Part shown: in pieces, positions 37,801 to 49,346 of the stretch
How the letters are laid out: every line of letters starts with the position of its first letter
Position numbering within the stretch: the first letter of the stretch is position 1
Position numbers and translations under genes: made by a program
From: Apostichopus japonicus
Taxonomy: Eukaryota > Echinodermata > Holothuroidea > Aspidochirotida > Stichopodidae
Length of the DNA stretch: 64,000 bases
Direction of reading: 5' to 3'
NCBI RefSeq assembly: GCF_037975245.1
Contig: NC_092564.1
Span: 10,020,484-10,084,483, forward strand
Notes under the pieces: model-generated
The model's input: the letters and a program-made list of their open reading frames with translations, nothing else
Told to the model about the DNA's origin: nothing
Databases searched by the model: none

Positions 37801-39718
37801 TCTTAACCTCGACATCTGTACCATAGACGTTGTGATCTTGATTTTCTAGATTGAAAACCAAAATGTCGACATATTAACCACAACCAATGGATTGATGATG
37901 AATGGATGAGGGTATTTAATACTGGCACACAAATTCACTTTCCACATAGATGATCACAACTAGCCAACAAAATGTGACTTACCAAGTATCTTGCTAGTAA
38001 TGCTCGCGTCTTCAAACAGGACGAACACGAAACCTCTGTTCTGAGTCTCATCTTCTGCAGACATTGGCATAATCACCTCCTCGACAGAACCAAACTGACT
38101 GAAATACTCGTGCAGTTGATCCTTGGAGAGTCCACCAATTTTCCCAACATACAACTTCTTGACAGGAGCTTCGTCCTAATGAGAATAAGATGGAAAGATG
38201 TCATTGTTGCAACTGCTTTAAGTCAAATGCCACAAAAAAAAACAATGAAACTAGGGATATTTGACGGGTGCTTGCGTAGTTTATGGAACAAATCAAATGC
38301 TTCTTAATTTCTTTCAAGTGCTGAAACTTTCTTAACTATATTCAATACACGAGGGCCTATTTCCTATAGACTTACATTTGTGTTCATTCAAGGGTGTCAG
38401 GGATACTGGAGAACAACATGAATGGTAATCTGCTATATACTACCATTAGTTTTATTAACTAAATCCAAACATCAGTTACAAGGTAACAGCACAATTTTGC
38501 AAAAGAACTTTCATCATACTTCTTGACTGTGTTGTCCCCTATGAATTGTAAGCACATTTTGAAGAAAAAAACATTTTAACAAATTTCTTACTGCAGTTCT
38601 ATGACATCACACCGGTTTCCTTCAAGTTCACTTTTGGCAAAGTACATGTTAACTTTAAATGCATCACCAGGACACTTAGAATAGGTTTCTCTTTCATGTG
38701 AGAAATTAAAATTTTCCTCTTGACTATGCTTTAACAGTCATCCAGGACCCTGAAAGTAATAATTTTGAACTGTCTCAATTACCTCTCTTGGCAAGGCTTT
38801 CTTAACATCTACAACACGTCCAAGCATATTGATTTCCCCTGCTTGAAGAACAGCATTGGCCTGCTCTGCTGTTGCAAAGGTGACAAAACCGAATCCTCTG
38901 GATGCGCCCCAGTCCTTTGTAATGATAACTTTGTCGACTATTGTTCCAAATGTTGAAAATGTGTTTTCAATGTCATCTTCTGTTGCTTCGACTGTAAGCC
39001 CACCAAGGAATAATTTCCTATCTTTCTCTGGAGCGGTATTCTGCAAAATAAAACATGTAATTTCTCTTTCATCTTCAGATTAATCAAAAACTAAAGTCTT
39101 AAAGAGCCTATCAAGTATCAGTATAGTTTACGGTAGCCAATTGACTGAACAGCTATTGAAATGCTCAATTTCAACCGAGGCAAGCACATTGATAACTTTT
39201 CTTAGCACACAGATGCTGAAATAGGTACAAATTTGAAGAAAGAAAAATTAAAAAAGAGAAAACTAAAAGATTTCTTATGTTAAATTGTGATTGGAATTTT
39301 AGGAGCAGCTATCATTATCAAGACATTTGTGTGTTCTTTTTTTGCAAATGTTTTAAGCCTATATTTCTTCAAGAATCACTGGGATATCTACTTCGATGAT
39401 GAACGCTAATTAGGCTAGATTGAGGTCCTCTTATATTGTTAATAACTAATGTTTGTAAGCTTGACAAAAATTCGCAAACCAACCATACGTACAGACGGGC
39501 TTGTCACGATAGGTTACATAGCCTAGCCCACGCCAGTAAATCTATGGCGTGGGCTAGGCAGGCTATGGCTACAATATCAAAACTGAAGGGCATTAAGGAA
39601 CTGAAACTTGATTCTTGCAAGAAAATCACAACGAAATATCAAAATTTAGCGCATTGTCCACCATTAAAAATAACATACATTACTTGATAATATTGTTTAA
39701 TCACATTACCTCTTCCAT
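31821..39718 (-). CDS. hnRNP A/B-type RNA-binding protein A (11 coding exons, 327 aa)
   Basis: Exons, in transcript order: 39718-39710, 39040-38783, 38175-37983, 37845-37774, 37370-37311, 36766-36707, 36381-36349, 35713-35645, 34918-34880, 32860-32750, 31900-31821; 984 nt, phases all compatible. The start ATG at 39718 (A at -3, G at +4) encodes M-E-E. RRM1 has RNP2 L-F-L-G-G-L (13-18) and RNP1 R-G-F-G-F-V-T-F (51-58). RRM2 has L-Y-V-G-K-I (97-102) and R-G-F-V-F-V-L-F (136-143). From about residue 178 the chain is a Gly/Tyr/Arg-rich low-complexity tail with an M9-like PY-NLS. It ends N-R-R-Y. Family role: nuclear pre-mRNA binding, splicing and mRNA transport. A paralogue lies upstream on the same strand. 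Confidence 0.92.
32006..32450. mobile_element. Probable hAT-like MITE in hnRNP A last coding intron
   Basis: Left end cagggtttcacttacttcat and right end gcaccccagttagggaaccc are imperfect inverted repeats. The hexamer ctaggg occurs just outside both ends (32000-32005, 32451-32456). Several internal stretches repeat the same motif inverted. Boundaries are uncertain by a few bases. Confidence 0.5.
32750..37370 (-). CDS. hnRNP A exons: modular glycine-rich tail and PY-NLS
   Basis: Seven small phase 1-1 exons (60, 60, 33, 69, 39, 111 nt plus the 80-nt terminal one at 31821-31900), each encoding a Gly/Tyr/Asn/Arg-rich block. Symmetric phases allow any to be skipped without frameshift, so splice isoforms differing in tail length are likely (inference). 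Exon 32860-32750 encodes S-S-F-G-P-M-R-G-G and S-S-G-P-Y-G, close to the M9 nuclear import/export signal of hnRNP A1. Confidence 0.85.
33400..34140. repeat. Degenerate long tandem repeat (about 200-280 bp unit)
   Basis: Three to four diverged copies share stretches such as gatcagctccgc (33672 and 33875, 203 bp apart), aaatatgcatgatat, caccataccaagtttgaaga and gatcaatcattcccttg. It lies in an intron of hnRNP gene A. A (ca)n microsatellite follows at 34142-34163. Confidence 0.75.
37774..38175 (-). CDS. hnRNP A exons: RRM2
   Basis: Exons 38175-37983 and 37845-37774 encode RRM2, joined in phase 1 at a glutamate codon (g|aa). The second exon carries the last strand (V-E-V-K-K-A-T) and a basic run K-P-R-R-G that opens the glycine-rich tail. 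Confidence 0.92.
38783..39040 (-). CDS. hnRNP A exon: RRM1
   Basis: A 258-nt phase 0-0 exon holding all of RRM1, from N-T-A-P-E-K-D-R-K through A-L-P-R-E. It includes the two aromatic-bearing RNP motifs. The G-R-V-V-D-V-K-K-A-L-P-R-E ending parallels G-R-V-V-E-P-K-R-A-V-S-R-E of vertebrate hnRNP A1. Confidence 0.93.
39521..39559. repeat. Perfect 15-bp inverted repeat (hairpin)
   Basis: gcctagcccacgcca at 39521-39535 pairs exactly with tggcgtgggctaggc at 39545-39559 across a 9-nt loop. It is in intron 1 of hnRNP gene A, about 150 bp inside the first donor. Confidence 0.85.
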
Positions 39719-40024
39719 GATTGAGACTGATTGAAGGAAGGCCTTGAAATTTATGTTATCAAAAGTAAAGTTAGCCTGCACGAGTCGTCTTTTGTCCCTG
39801 ATATGTAACACAACGCGCTATGGTGTATAGACTAAATGCATGCATGAGACCACGCGTACGTACGTATTACGATGTAATCAATGCAGTGTCCTGTGTCATG
39901 TGAAGCCGCAGTGGTATTTGATCATGACGTATGGCGCATGCGCAGATATACGTCAAAGAATTTTGATGCGCCACTCGCATAGATAGTAATTTTATTATCA
40001 ACACTGAGGAAAATTCTTGCGGTT

Positions 40025-41630
40025 TGTGTGGCCAGGAGGATTCGTCCGTCAATTGATGAGCATATCCTCCCCATTACCCAAACTGCCTACACTTCAGGAC
40101 GTTGCACAGCTGCACTTGTCTTCGCTTTTAAAGTGCTAGCAGAAAAAGCTATAACATCCATAAATCTATTGATGCTAGATATGAGCAAGGCGTTCGACAC
40201 AATTCAAAGAGGATCCTTGCTAACTGACCTAGACTGGTTCTTGAAAACGACGAACTTCACCTGATATCACTACTAATCGATAACGTCTCCTACACCGTCA
40301 AATTAGAGGGCAAACTAGGACTTCCTTTTAACACTAACATTGGTTCACCACAAGGAGATAGTGCAAGTGCACTATTTTTTATAACTTATCTAGCCAACTC
40401 TATGAAATCAGATGATAATGATATCGATGCAGTTATCCTGCCATCGCAGTTAGTTGATCATGATTACAGCACTACCACCACTAATTCTTTTTTCACAGTA
40501 GACCAACAATACGCTGATGATATCTCTTGGGCATCAACTGGTCAGCATATACTGCAAGACATCGAAAAACGAGTCTCTGACAAACTGGCAGTAAGAAATC
40601 TGAAAATCAATTGCACAAAAACTGAGAAATTTACAATCACAAGAAAAGGAAATGACAGTTGGAACAAGGGCGTAGGAACCGGGGGCTGGGGGGCGCCAGC
40701 CCCCCCAGTGAAAAATATGGGGGGGGGGGCGGAAGTATCGTTCCGCCCCCCAGCTCCGCAAGTCAGAAAACCCCTTTTTCATTTCCAAATGAGAAAAAAA
40801 TCTCATTTGAAGAACCAAATTGCATCTAAGGCCAGGTGAAAATGCAAAATTCTTTACAAAATGGAGTGGGTGTTGAAGTGTGCTATATTGCACCAAATTG
40901 CATCTGAGGCCACCTGGAAATGCAAAAAAAATCCAAAGGGGAGGGGGACACCCCCAGTCTTCAGCCCCCCCCCCACTCAAAAGTACCTTCCTACGCCACT
41001 GAGTTGGAAGAAATGTAAATATGTTGGAAGCTTGCTGGGGACCGAAGAAGACATTAACAGAAGAATTGGTATAACCAACGGTGCTTTCAACACACTGTCA
41101 AGCATTTTTAAAAGCAAAAACATAAGCCGGAAAATTAAGCTTAGGATCTTTGAGACTTTATTAAAGAGTATTTTTTTGTACAATTGCGAACTGTGGGGCA
41201 CAACGAAGGATCTTGATCGCAAAATTGACACTTTTCAAAGGAGACTACTTCGAAATATTCTCAACATTAGATGGACCAATAATAATTGGTTATCAAATGA
41301 TGAGCTCTACAACGAAACCAACCAAACACCTTGGTCATCGATAGTCGCACATAGAAGATTGAGATTTTTCGGTCATGTAGCAAGCTTAGACTCCAAGAGG
41401 ACGCTCCAGCAAAGGTTGCTTTAAGAGAAGCACTGGGACATACTGCTAAACCAGTTGGAAGGCCCGTGACTACATTGCTTGGAAAAATAAAATCGCAATT
41501 CCAGGACATTAATATTAACAATTTCGAAGAAGCAATAAACCTTGCGCAAGATCGTGATACGTGGCGGAGGTTAATCACTGAGCATGTCGGATAGACGAGA
41601 CTCAACTTACTACTTACTACTACTCGCATA
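40025..41630 (+). pseudogene. 5'-truncated, frameshifted non-LTR retrotransposon (RTE-like), interrupted by a MITE
   Basis: Translated pieces carry RT motifs L-D-M-S-K-A-F-D (about 40165-40200), S-P-Q-G-D-S-A (about 40345), Y-A-D-D-I-S-W (about 40510) and the typical LINE C-terminus R-L-R-F-F-G-H-V-A and D-T-W-R-R-L-I. Frame changes are needed near 40230 and 41415, and a 337-bp MITE plus TSD splits the frame at 40665. It ends at TAG 41592-41594, followed by a tacttac-type simple-repeat tail near 41605-41630. It starts about 300 bp upstream of hnRNP gene A, head to head with it. RTE affinity is a guess from the C-terminus and tail. Confidence 0.8.
40665..41001. mobile_element. hAT-type MITE, 337 bp, inserted in the LINE
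   Basis: Termini caagggcgtaggaa and (reverse complement of right end) cagtggcgtaggaa; exact 8-bp TSD agttggaa at 40657-40664 and 41002-41009. Removing the element and one TSD copy joins the LINE sequence again. The interior is rich in G and C runs and has no gene. Confidence 0.9.
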
Positions 41631-41772
41631 GATCCCAGTCAGTAGTCAATTTCGAAAATTGATCATTTTGAACAAGTTGATGTGACAGTTGTGACAAGTC
41701 AAAGTGTGGATCCGAATTGAGCTGTCACCAATGAAGGACTTAAATCGGATGACCTCCTGACCTGTTGTTTAA

Positions 41773-42983
41773 ATGACGCTCATGACATGTAGTCGAGAAA
41801 TCACCCTGTTTTTCAATTATCAGCTTGAAATTTCACAATATGTTAAAATTAGTTATCATTGCTCAGCTCCTACCAAGGTGGAATTTGGTGTACCCCAGGG
41901 ATCTAGATCCCTGGGCTTGGACCGTTGCTGTTTTCCTTATACACTGGCCCACTCGGACAGATCGAACTACGATCTACAGTATCATGCAGATGACTCACAA
42001 ATTTACATTTCGTTCAATCCAAATCAAGTTGAGGCCACTATGCACTGCGTCGCCTACTAGTATAGAATCATGCATTGATGACATTAGCCTGACTTTGGAT
42101 AACTCAAAATTTCTTGAAATTAAACGGTGATAAATCTGAATTGTGTCTGTATCAAAACAGCAGCGTGAACAGGTAGAAATTCCTCACCTTCGTATTGTTA
42201 CCATAAACATAACTACTTCAACAAAAGTGCGGAATCTGGGTACCATATTTGATGCCAACATGTCATTAAATGATCACATTACCTTAATATCTCGAAATGC
42301 TGCATTTCATCTTCGCAACCTTGGTCTTATTGAGAAATAACTTACACAGAATGCTACAGAACAAATAGTACATGCATACGTCACATCACGCCTTCACATG
42401 GGAAATTCTCTCCTGTACGGTCTACCAGAAATACAAATCAACCGTCTTGCACGACTAGTCGCGACTATACAGAACATTGCTGCACGAATTGTCACCCGTT
42501 GAAAGCCAAGAGAACATGCCATTCACACATATTCTGAGAGTACCCGATCAAAGACCGAATTATTTATAAAATATTGATTTTCACATATCACTCTTTGTTG
42601 GAACTTCGCCATCCTACTTTTCAGAACGTCACAGTGCAACCATATCACGCAAATCGCAGTTTCATGAGATCCCACAATAAATTACTTCTGTGTGAAAATC
42701 GCTCATGGGGCATGCCGCTGCTGCCCCTTCTCTGTGGAACAGCCTTCCAGAACATGTAAACCACAATCCATCTCTTGCTTCTTTCAAATGCTCTCTGAAG
42801 ACTCATCTGATGAAAACTGTTTAACTATCTGTTCACCATTTGTGCTTGCATTTTTGTCTTGTACTATGTATGATCAGTTTTTTGTTGTTGTTGCTGTCGC
42901 ACTGTTTGTGTCACTGCGCCATGAGCTGCGTCTTTTTTGACTGATACCGGCGCATTATAAATGTTCATTATTATTATTATTGA
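41773..42983 (+). pseudogene. Degenerate CR1/L2-like LINE remnant
   Basis: Broken plus-strand frames show F-G-V-P-Q-G-S (about 41882), H-A-D-D-S-Q-I-Y-I (about 41985), then V-R-N-L-G-T-I-F-D-A-N-M and further C-terminal fragments, with several frameshifts and stops. It ends in an (ATT)n tail at 42967-42982, like the LINE at 22.7 kb but in opposite orientation and much more decayed. Confidence 0.78.
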
Positions 42984-44280
42984 ATAATGACCAGAAGGTC
43001 TGGTAAAGAAATCTTCAATCTCAAGAAGGTGGATTATTGGATTTATCTTATAGTGCGTATTGAGACTAGATATCATGCAATCAACCCGCCCCCTCCTCCC
43101 ACACACCCAATCCCCCACCCCCAAAAAAATTGTCAGCAAAATGTTGTTTTTAATATATACGTTCTGCCTTCCAAGCTGGAAGAGGTTTGAGACCCCTAAG
43201 CTCCGGAAATCATGGTTTAATGTTTGAATTTGTATGTACCTTAACTTTCAAACATAATGAAAAAAGCAATAATGTTGGAAATAGTTTTCTTTCAGAAATA
43301 ATTAATGTGGCTGTTATTCATTATATATACTTTCATTATATATACTTTCTAGGTTGACTGGCTTATTAAACTAGTTTTTCTTCTTCAATGTATGCTTGTA
43401 ACTTAATCATATCAGGTCAAAGTTGTGCACTTACCAAATGTGTGATTAATTTTGTTGTTGTCAAGTTCAACATTAATGGGGTTTTCCAGTGGCTAAATTG
43501 ATTTCTTAACAAAATTACTAGAAATTAAAAGTTAATAAAAAAGATAAAAAGTTCTTTTGGCTATTATTCCACATGACAAATGACAAAGTACAGAAAGCTG
43601 AAAGTGTTATATCCATAAGACTAATGACTGTTTGAATGGAGCATATTTACATAACATGTCAAAGTTCATGGGGTCAGTAAAATCCAAAGCACATTTACTC
43701 CAAACGTGGGTGTGTCCTAGTGGTGACATCATATTTGTCATATTCCCAAATCTTGGGGTGAAATTCGCAACTCCATGCATGATTGCCTACTTGTTACACT
43801 ATTTTCGTCTTCAATTTATGGAATATGATATTTGTCTACTATAAGTCTCTGTGGTGGTGCTTTTATCTAGGTTTTACCCGGATCAATGGTTTAAATATCA
43901 CCTCTCTGCACATTTGAACATTCAAGGTTTTGTTTAGATTAAATACCTCTAACCTTTGACTGACAAGTACATGTTGTTGAATTAAATGATACACTATCAT
44001 TTAAAGACCGCATGAAACTATCCGATTTCAGCGTGACAACATGAATATGCATTTTTAATTGCATCATCACGGTCTGCCATTTCTTTTATCTGTTTGCATT
44101 TCTTATCACTTTGTGTTGACAATCATGCTCTTCTCCTTTGCCTACCCCCCTCCCTCCCCCCCAAATGATATTCACTGCATTACATAACATGCCAGCCCAA
44201 ATCATTTCAGTGATCATTTCAATCATATTCATGAGCAAAAAAACCTTGGAGGAAATCATGAGGAATTATTATGAGAAGTG
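42984..44280. other. Intergenic stretch, no gene seen
   Basis: AT-rich sequence without family-like exons. Only a short duplication of tcattatatatacttt near 43318-43350 stands out. Confidence 0.4.
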
Positions 44281-44284
44281 TTAA

Positions 44285-44495
44285 GCCCGGGTCACATCTG
44301 CGCGATTCTAAAATCACGCGAATCAGAAAAGTTGCTTCTGAGAAGTTGCGCTGATTAGGACATTGCTCTATTGCAAATCAACGGCGCAACTTTTATTGCG
44401 CAACAAGTTGATACCCGTGTCTAACTACGCGATTCAACCTTCAATTGTATTGCGAGTTGAATCGCGTGTTGAATCGCGCAGATGTGACCCGGGCT
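44285..44495. mobile_element. TTAA-flanked palindromic MITE, 211 bp
   Basis: The left terminus gcccgggtcacatctgcgcg is matched by the reverse complement of the right terminus, and TTAA lies at 44281-44284 and 44496-44499. The interior repeats gcgatt/aatcgc motifs. TTAA duplication is typical of piggyBac-type elements; assignment to that superfamily is inference. Confidence 0.75.
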
Positions 44496-44499
44496 TTAA

Positions 44500-47400
44500 A
44501 GAGACTGCACAAATAACACAATATGAATATGGATACCAAATCTGTTCAGGTATTTGATACCGAAAGGCCATTTCATGGTCTTCCAGCAATTTTATTGCCT
44601 CAAATATCAGATTTTCCCCCTCCTTTTCTCCTCTCTCTTAGTTTTTTCAATGTGACATAAAACATAAAATATAAACCTACACCTCCTACAGTTTGTAAAT
44701 CACCGATTCAAAATCTCTCTACCAGAATGGTATCCATTAACTACAAAACATTGATTAACTAACGGAAAACTAGCCCCGAATAATATCAAAACAAGCGTAT
44801 TGAAAATACTTCTTGAATATACAAGTACATTATGTCTATCAAACTGCATTTATTTCATTGAATTACAAGTCTGAAAATCACTTGCCCCCCCCCCCTTACA
44901 GAAATAAAAGGCATTATCCCAGTTTAATACTACCATGCACCCTCTTACTTACCCCCTTTATCCTTGTCGACTTTGTAACTGCAATTCGCTACATTCTTAT
45001 AAGGTACCAGAATCTCTCGTTTGTTGCATATGAAAATGAGTCACGAGTAGACACACAACCCAACCATCATCTTTAGCTAATATGACCATGTTCTCTCTGA
45101 AGAACAGTTCCACTACACAGCTAGGGAAATCTCGCTCGGGTTACGAGATAACCCAGTTTAAAAGTTGTGTCTGGGAGCTATCACGGTGCCCAATCTGTGA
45201 TGTCACAGTTGTCTTAGTGTCACTAATATCTAAAAACCATTTATTATCATTGTTTTTTTTTTCTATTCAGGCAAAATGTTAACACTTTTTGACATGAAAC
45301 CACTGCCATCATTTACGTCACGTTTAAGAGCTTCCATATGTCAGATTCAGTATTTGCGACACTACAGAAATTAAACAATGCACTAAATACAGGAAAACAG
45401 AAGCACATTTGGCTCAATGATGTCAAACTTAGACTTAGTCTTCCTCCTTGTGTCCTAAGAAACAATAAATCTGTGATACATTCTGAATGAAATGAGATAT
45501 TTTTTTGTGTGAGCTGTTTGATTAAGTTATTTTTGACATTTATCTCTATCACATCAACCAATGATGGTCAGGTTTGTGTCTAAGGAAACCGCAACAATCA
45601 GAATACGGATTGAGCAAGTTGTCATGTCCAAGTTAAATTTGGCACCACTTGACTGAGCTTTGCAAAATATTCAGACAACAGTATGATTATCAAGGATATA
45701 TTACAACTTGATGGAAATACAAGATCCTTTTAGACTTGTCAGCTAAAAATATTCTAGCAGTTTTAGCTAGAGGGGAAGGAACCAAAAGGAAAAAATGCAG
45801 CTAATATCAGCTAGTATTGATTGCAAAAAAACTACAATATTACATATTCACACTAATTTTGGCACCAATTAACACATTTCTACATACTAAAGTGACCTCA
45901 TATATGGTACATGCTTCAAGGAAAATAAAGATAAACAAATAAAAAAACAAAAAACAAAAATAAGATAAAGGTAAAGGTGAAAGGATTTTGGGCAATATCT
46001 TACAAATATTTGGCAAGCATTCTCCAATGCATTACTGATGTGCTACTGTCGTTAGGAAAGCAACAAGCTTAGTACCACAATATTCATTGATAGCCTATGT
46101 GAGGTATTACCAAAGTAACTCTTGCTGTGTTATGCAAAAAGCTCTATCTAAAATATAACACTTAAAAACATGCCAAACATAGTCAGCTTACATTCTGGTA
46201 ACATTTTCATTACTAAATTATCCAATTTTTTGCAACAATGCTATACCTCTTTTGTATTTTTTTAAAAACTTTTTAAGACAGTCATTGAAAAGCCTTACAA
46301 TGTGAACAGTACATGTATAGCTATGTATTGATCAGCCAAACTCCTCACTTGTTCGCCCCCCTCCCCCGCCCTCACACACCCTAGGTTTTCAATCGAGTGA
46401 GCATGCAAATTTGGTCATCCTTTCTATCTACCGTATATTCCATGAATGTGTACCAAAAAGTGTCACACATACAAACTGAGGGGGTCTAAAGACATATTGA
46501 CTAATTAGCATTCTTCTTGCTAATTAGCAATCTTCATGGAGCTCATCAACCACTTCCAAAATCAACAGAGGGCACTGTCCAGTACCCCGAACTTGACACC
46601 ATTTTTTTTTTTAAATTCCAAGTCAACCTAATACTTTTTAATATCTTAACTTGTTTTACAAGCTGCACAAGAGCAACCTTGAAGTAGTCAATCGTAATGT
46701 GTCTGTATACAAGTTCATCATGGGGTGTTCGCGTGCTGGTGAACGCGCTCTCATGCGATCTTGTAACATAGAGCTGTACACAGCTGTAAACAAATGATCA
46801 CGCACATTAGGACCGACATGACGTCGCCCTCCATAGAAACGCTGGAGGGCCCCGTTAGCGGGCAAACTAATAACAGCATCTGCAGACGAGCAAAAATCCC
46901 ATTACAATGGCCATAGAGTGTTGTATTTATAAATCATAAACGTAATCATAAATCATTATCAGAGAAACGAAAATGAGATGTCACATTTCACATACACGTT
47001 TCTCAAATTCTACAAAACCTTTGTGGTCCATGTTAAACAGAAACATTGATGTTACATAATGCCTTACGGATCTATTGGATGTTTCAACATGTCACTTACT
47101 GTTCAAACGTTTAATACTTCGATACCCACAATGCATATAGAGCTCACATTTTATTTAGTTTTAATCTTTCAAAATCCACAATTAATTGCCACTTTTATAG
47201 TTCAACATAAAAAGGCACTTAGTTTTTCTCAGGCCTGCGGATCAGATTAATAGCTACATTGTTGATCATTCGGACATTACAAAAGTCTACACCATGTATC
47301 CTACCACAGCTAGTATGATATCCCTGTTACCTATTTCCACAGCTCTGCTTAACTGTGACCCTACTTTCTGGCATTGGTCTTCTGAAATTACTTCTGCACA

Positions 47401-48820
47401 TGTTGCTATGTTGGTCACATCTACCTAACAATAGCCTACACATAAACACACACAATTTCTTGTGCAAATCCTCCATCCAAAAATAGTGATACTAAACAAG
47501 TTATTAACTTAACCTATGTAACTCTAACAGTGTATGCATATTCATAGGGTGGGATGAATGTTGAGACATTGAATCTAAAATTTCTAATTTTTCTAGTTTT
47601 TCCTAGGTGCACCTAAACTTGGGGTCGCTAGTCTCAATTACTACGTACTTCTACCAATCAACATTCAACAACCTCCGTTCCACATCACAATTTTACAAAT
47701 CGTCAGACTCTACACACAGTTAATTCAAAATAGTTTCCAGGAAACAGTTCAGAGTTAAACCAGACAAAACACTATCGGCAAATATCAAAACGAATAGTCA
47801 AAGCACTGTGAAGAAATGCCTTTTAATAATTGGTCATTCTCATTTCAATCTTGTGGCATCTTGCAAGCTCCCAGGGTAAGAAGAGGATAGATCCATAACT
47901 TCTTATCTCAATCGTGATAGCTATCTTATTACCTGGCTATCTTCAAGAAAGCTTTCCATGACAATCATTTTTGCATAGATCTCTGGCTATTAGTCCAATG
48001 ACCCTTTCAATTAGCATTTCCTGCTACCTTGCCTCGGACTAAATACTTTTGATCCATCTTGTTGTCATTAAAAAGCAATTACCAAGATTCCTCCATGGAA
48101 TGCAAATTTCCTTAATTCTGGATAAAAAAAACACAGAACCTTTCAAATTCAAAATAGTTTCTTTATATTTTCATTTGACCCATTCTTTTAAAAACTCTGT
48201 CATTTCTCTTCAAGAAAGTAGACCAATTCACTGACTATCTGGATCTCTATCCTGCTTTCAAGTTGTCTTCACGGTACATTTCATCTTGACAAAGGGGGTA
48301 TCCCAAACCTTGTCTGTCTGCTCTTCATCTCATCTCCATCACCATCTGGACTAGGTCTAACAGGACTTGATGCTAGCATCAAAATCCTTCAAGCTGCGTA
48401 TCTATCTCCCTAAGAGAACAACATTTTTCTGTGGTAGAGTGCTAAATTCCTTCCTTCTGCTGGATGAATATCCTTCGCCAAATTAATTTCTGGCTACTCC
48501 GACCGCAGATCCTGATCTGACCATCCTGGCAGGCCCTGTCGACAGACTTTGGTTTCCATCCCCGTCTCTCATGGGCTCCTGACAACCTTTGTCTGTACTC
48601 CTACTGAATCCTTGGGCTATCTGTGTTCTACTGGTGGTCTAAGTTAGTACAATCTGACTATGTTTTAAGTGGTATTGTGTGGGGTAGTAGTACAAATCCT
48701 TCACTGTTGACTATTTACACAACCTCTATGCAAAAATCTGTGATAAAAAAAAAATCAATGACATGGGTCAGTTTGATGAGAGCACCATAATAATAGTAAT
48801 CAGCAGCAATTTTTACGACA
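44500..48820. other. Intergenic stretch, no gene seen
   Basis: About 4.3 kb with no recognisable exon. A GC-richer patch at 46656-46865 is open on the minus strand but shows no known domain. Part may be 3' UTR of hnRNP gene B, whose stop is at 49347. Confidence 0.35.
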
Positions 48821-48823
48821 CTT

Positions 48824-48960
48824 ATAAATAATAAATAATCATAAAAATAGTACTTATATAGCGTGTTCATCAGCAACGCTGCTCAAAGCGCTTTACAGGA
48901 ATTGAAACAATTAATATACAGGAAACATTTAAAATACAAGAAACATTCAAAAGCAAATAG
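48824..48960 (-). mobile_element. 3'-end fragment of a CR1/L2-like LINE
   Basis: Resembles the 3' UTR of the LINE at 22.7 kb: an AT-rich (TTATTA)-like tail at 48824-48840 followed by tatagcgtgttc...caaagcgctttacag. Only the tail region is recognisable, so this is a strongly 5'-truncated copy. The right boundary is approximate. Confidence 0.6.
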
Positions 48961-49346
48961 TAGAAAAATAAAATAAATGGAAATGATAGTGTTCTATAGT
49001 ACTTGTCAATTGCAGTATTAGTTCACTGAACCCTTAGTGTGGTTCCTTGTACTGCCTCTATTAGATTGAAGTTGATTGTGCTATTTACAGATCGTTCACT
49101 AAAGCATCAGTTAAATGAATAATGCCAAGTGCATTGGTTTCTCACGGAATGAAAGAGTCTCCATCATTATCATCGTGTCTCCTCCAATCAGCACTTATTA
49201 ATGCAACCTACATGCTTGGCAGTCTCTCTGATCAGGCGAATTCCCTACAACTTTTTAAAAGTCAAATCTTTCCTTGCCTCAGATGTGTAAATTGAAGGTT
49301 AATATCTACAGTTATCTTATGAGAAATAAAAGGTGAAATTACCCAT

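Noticed and set aside
46656..46865. 69-codon minus-strand frame in a GC-richer patch
   Set aside because: No domain, no neighbouring exons; possibly a transposon scrap, but nothing supports it.
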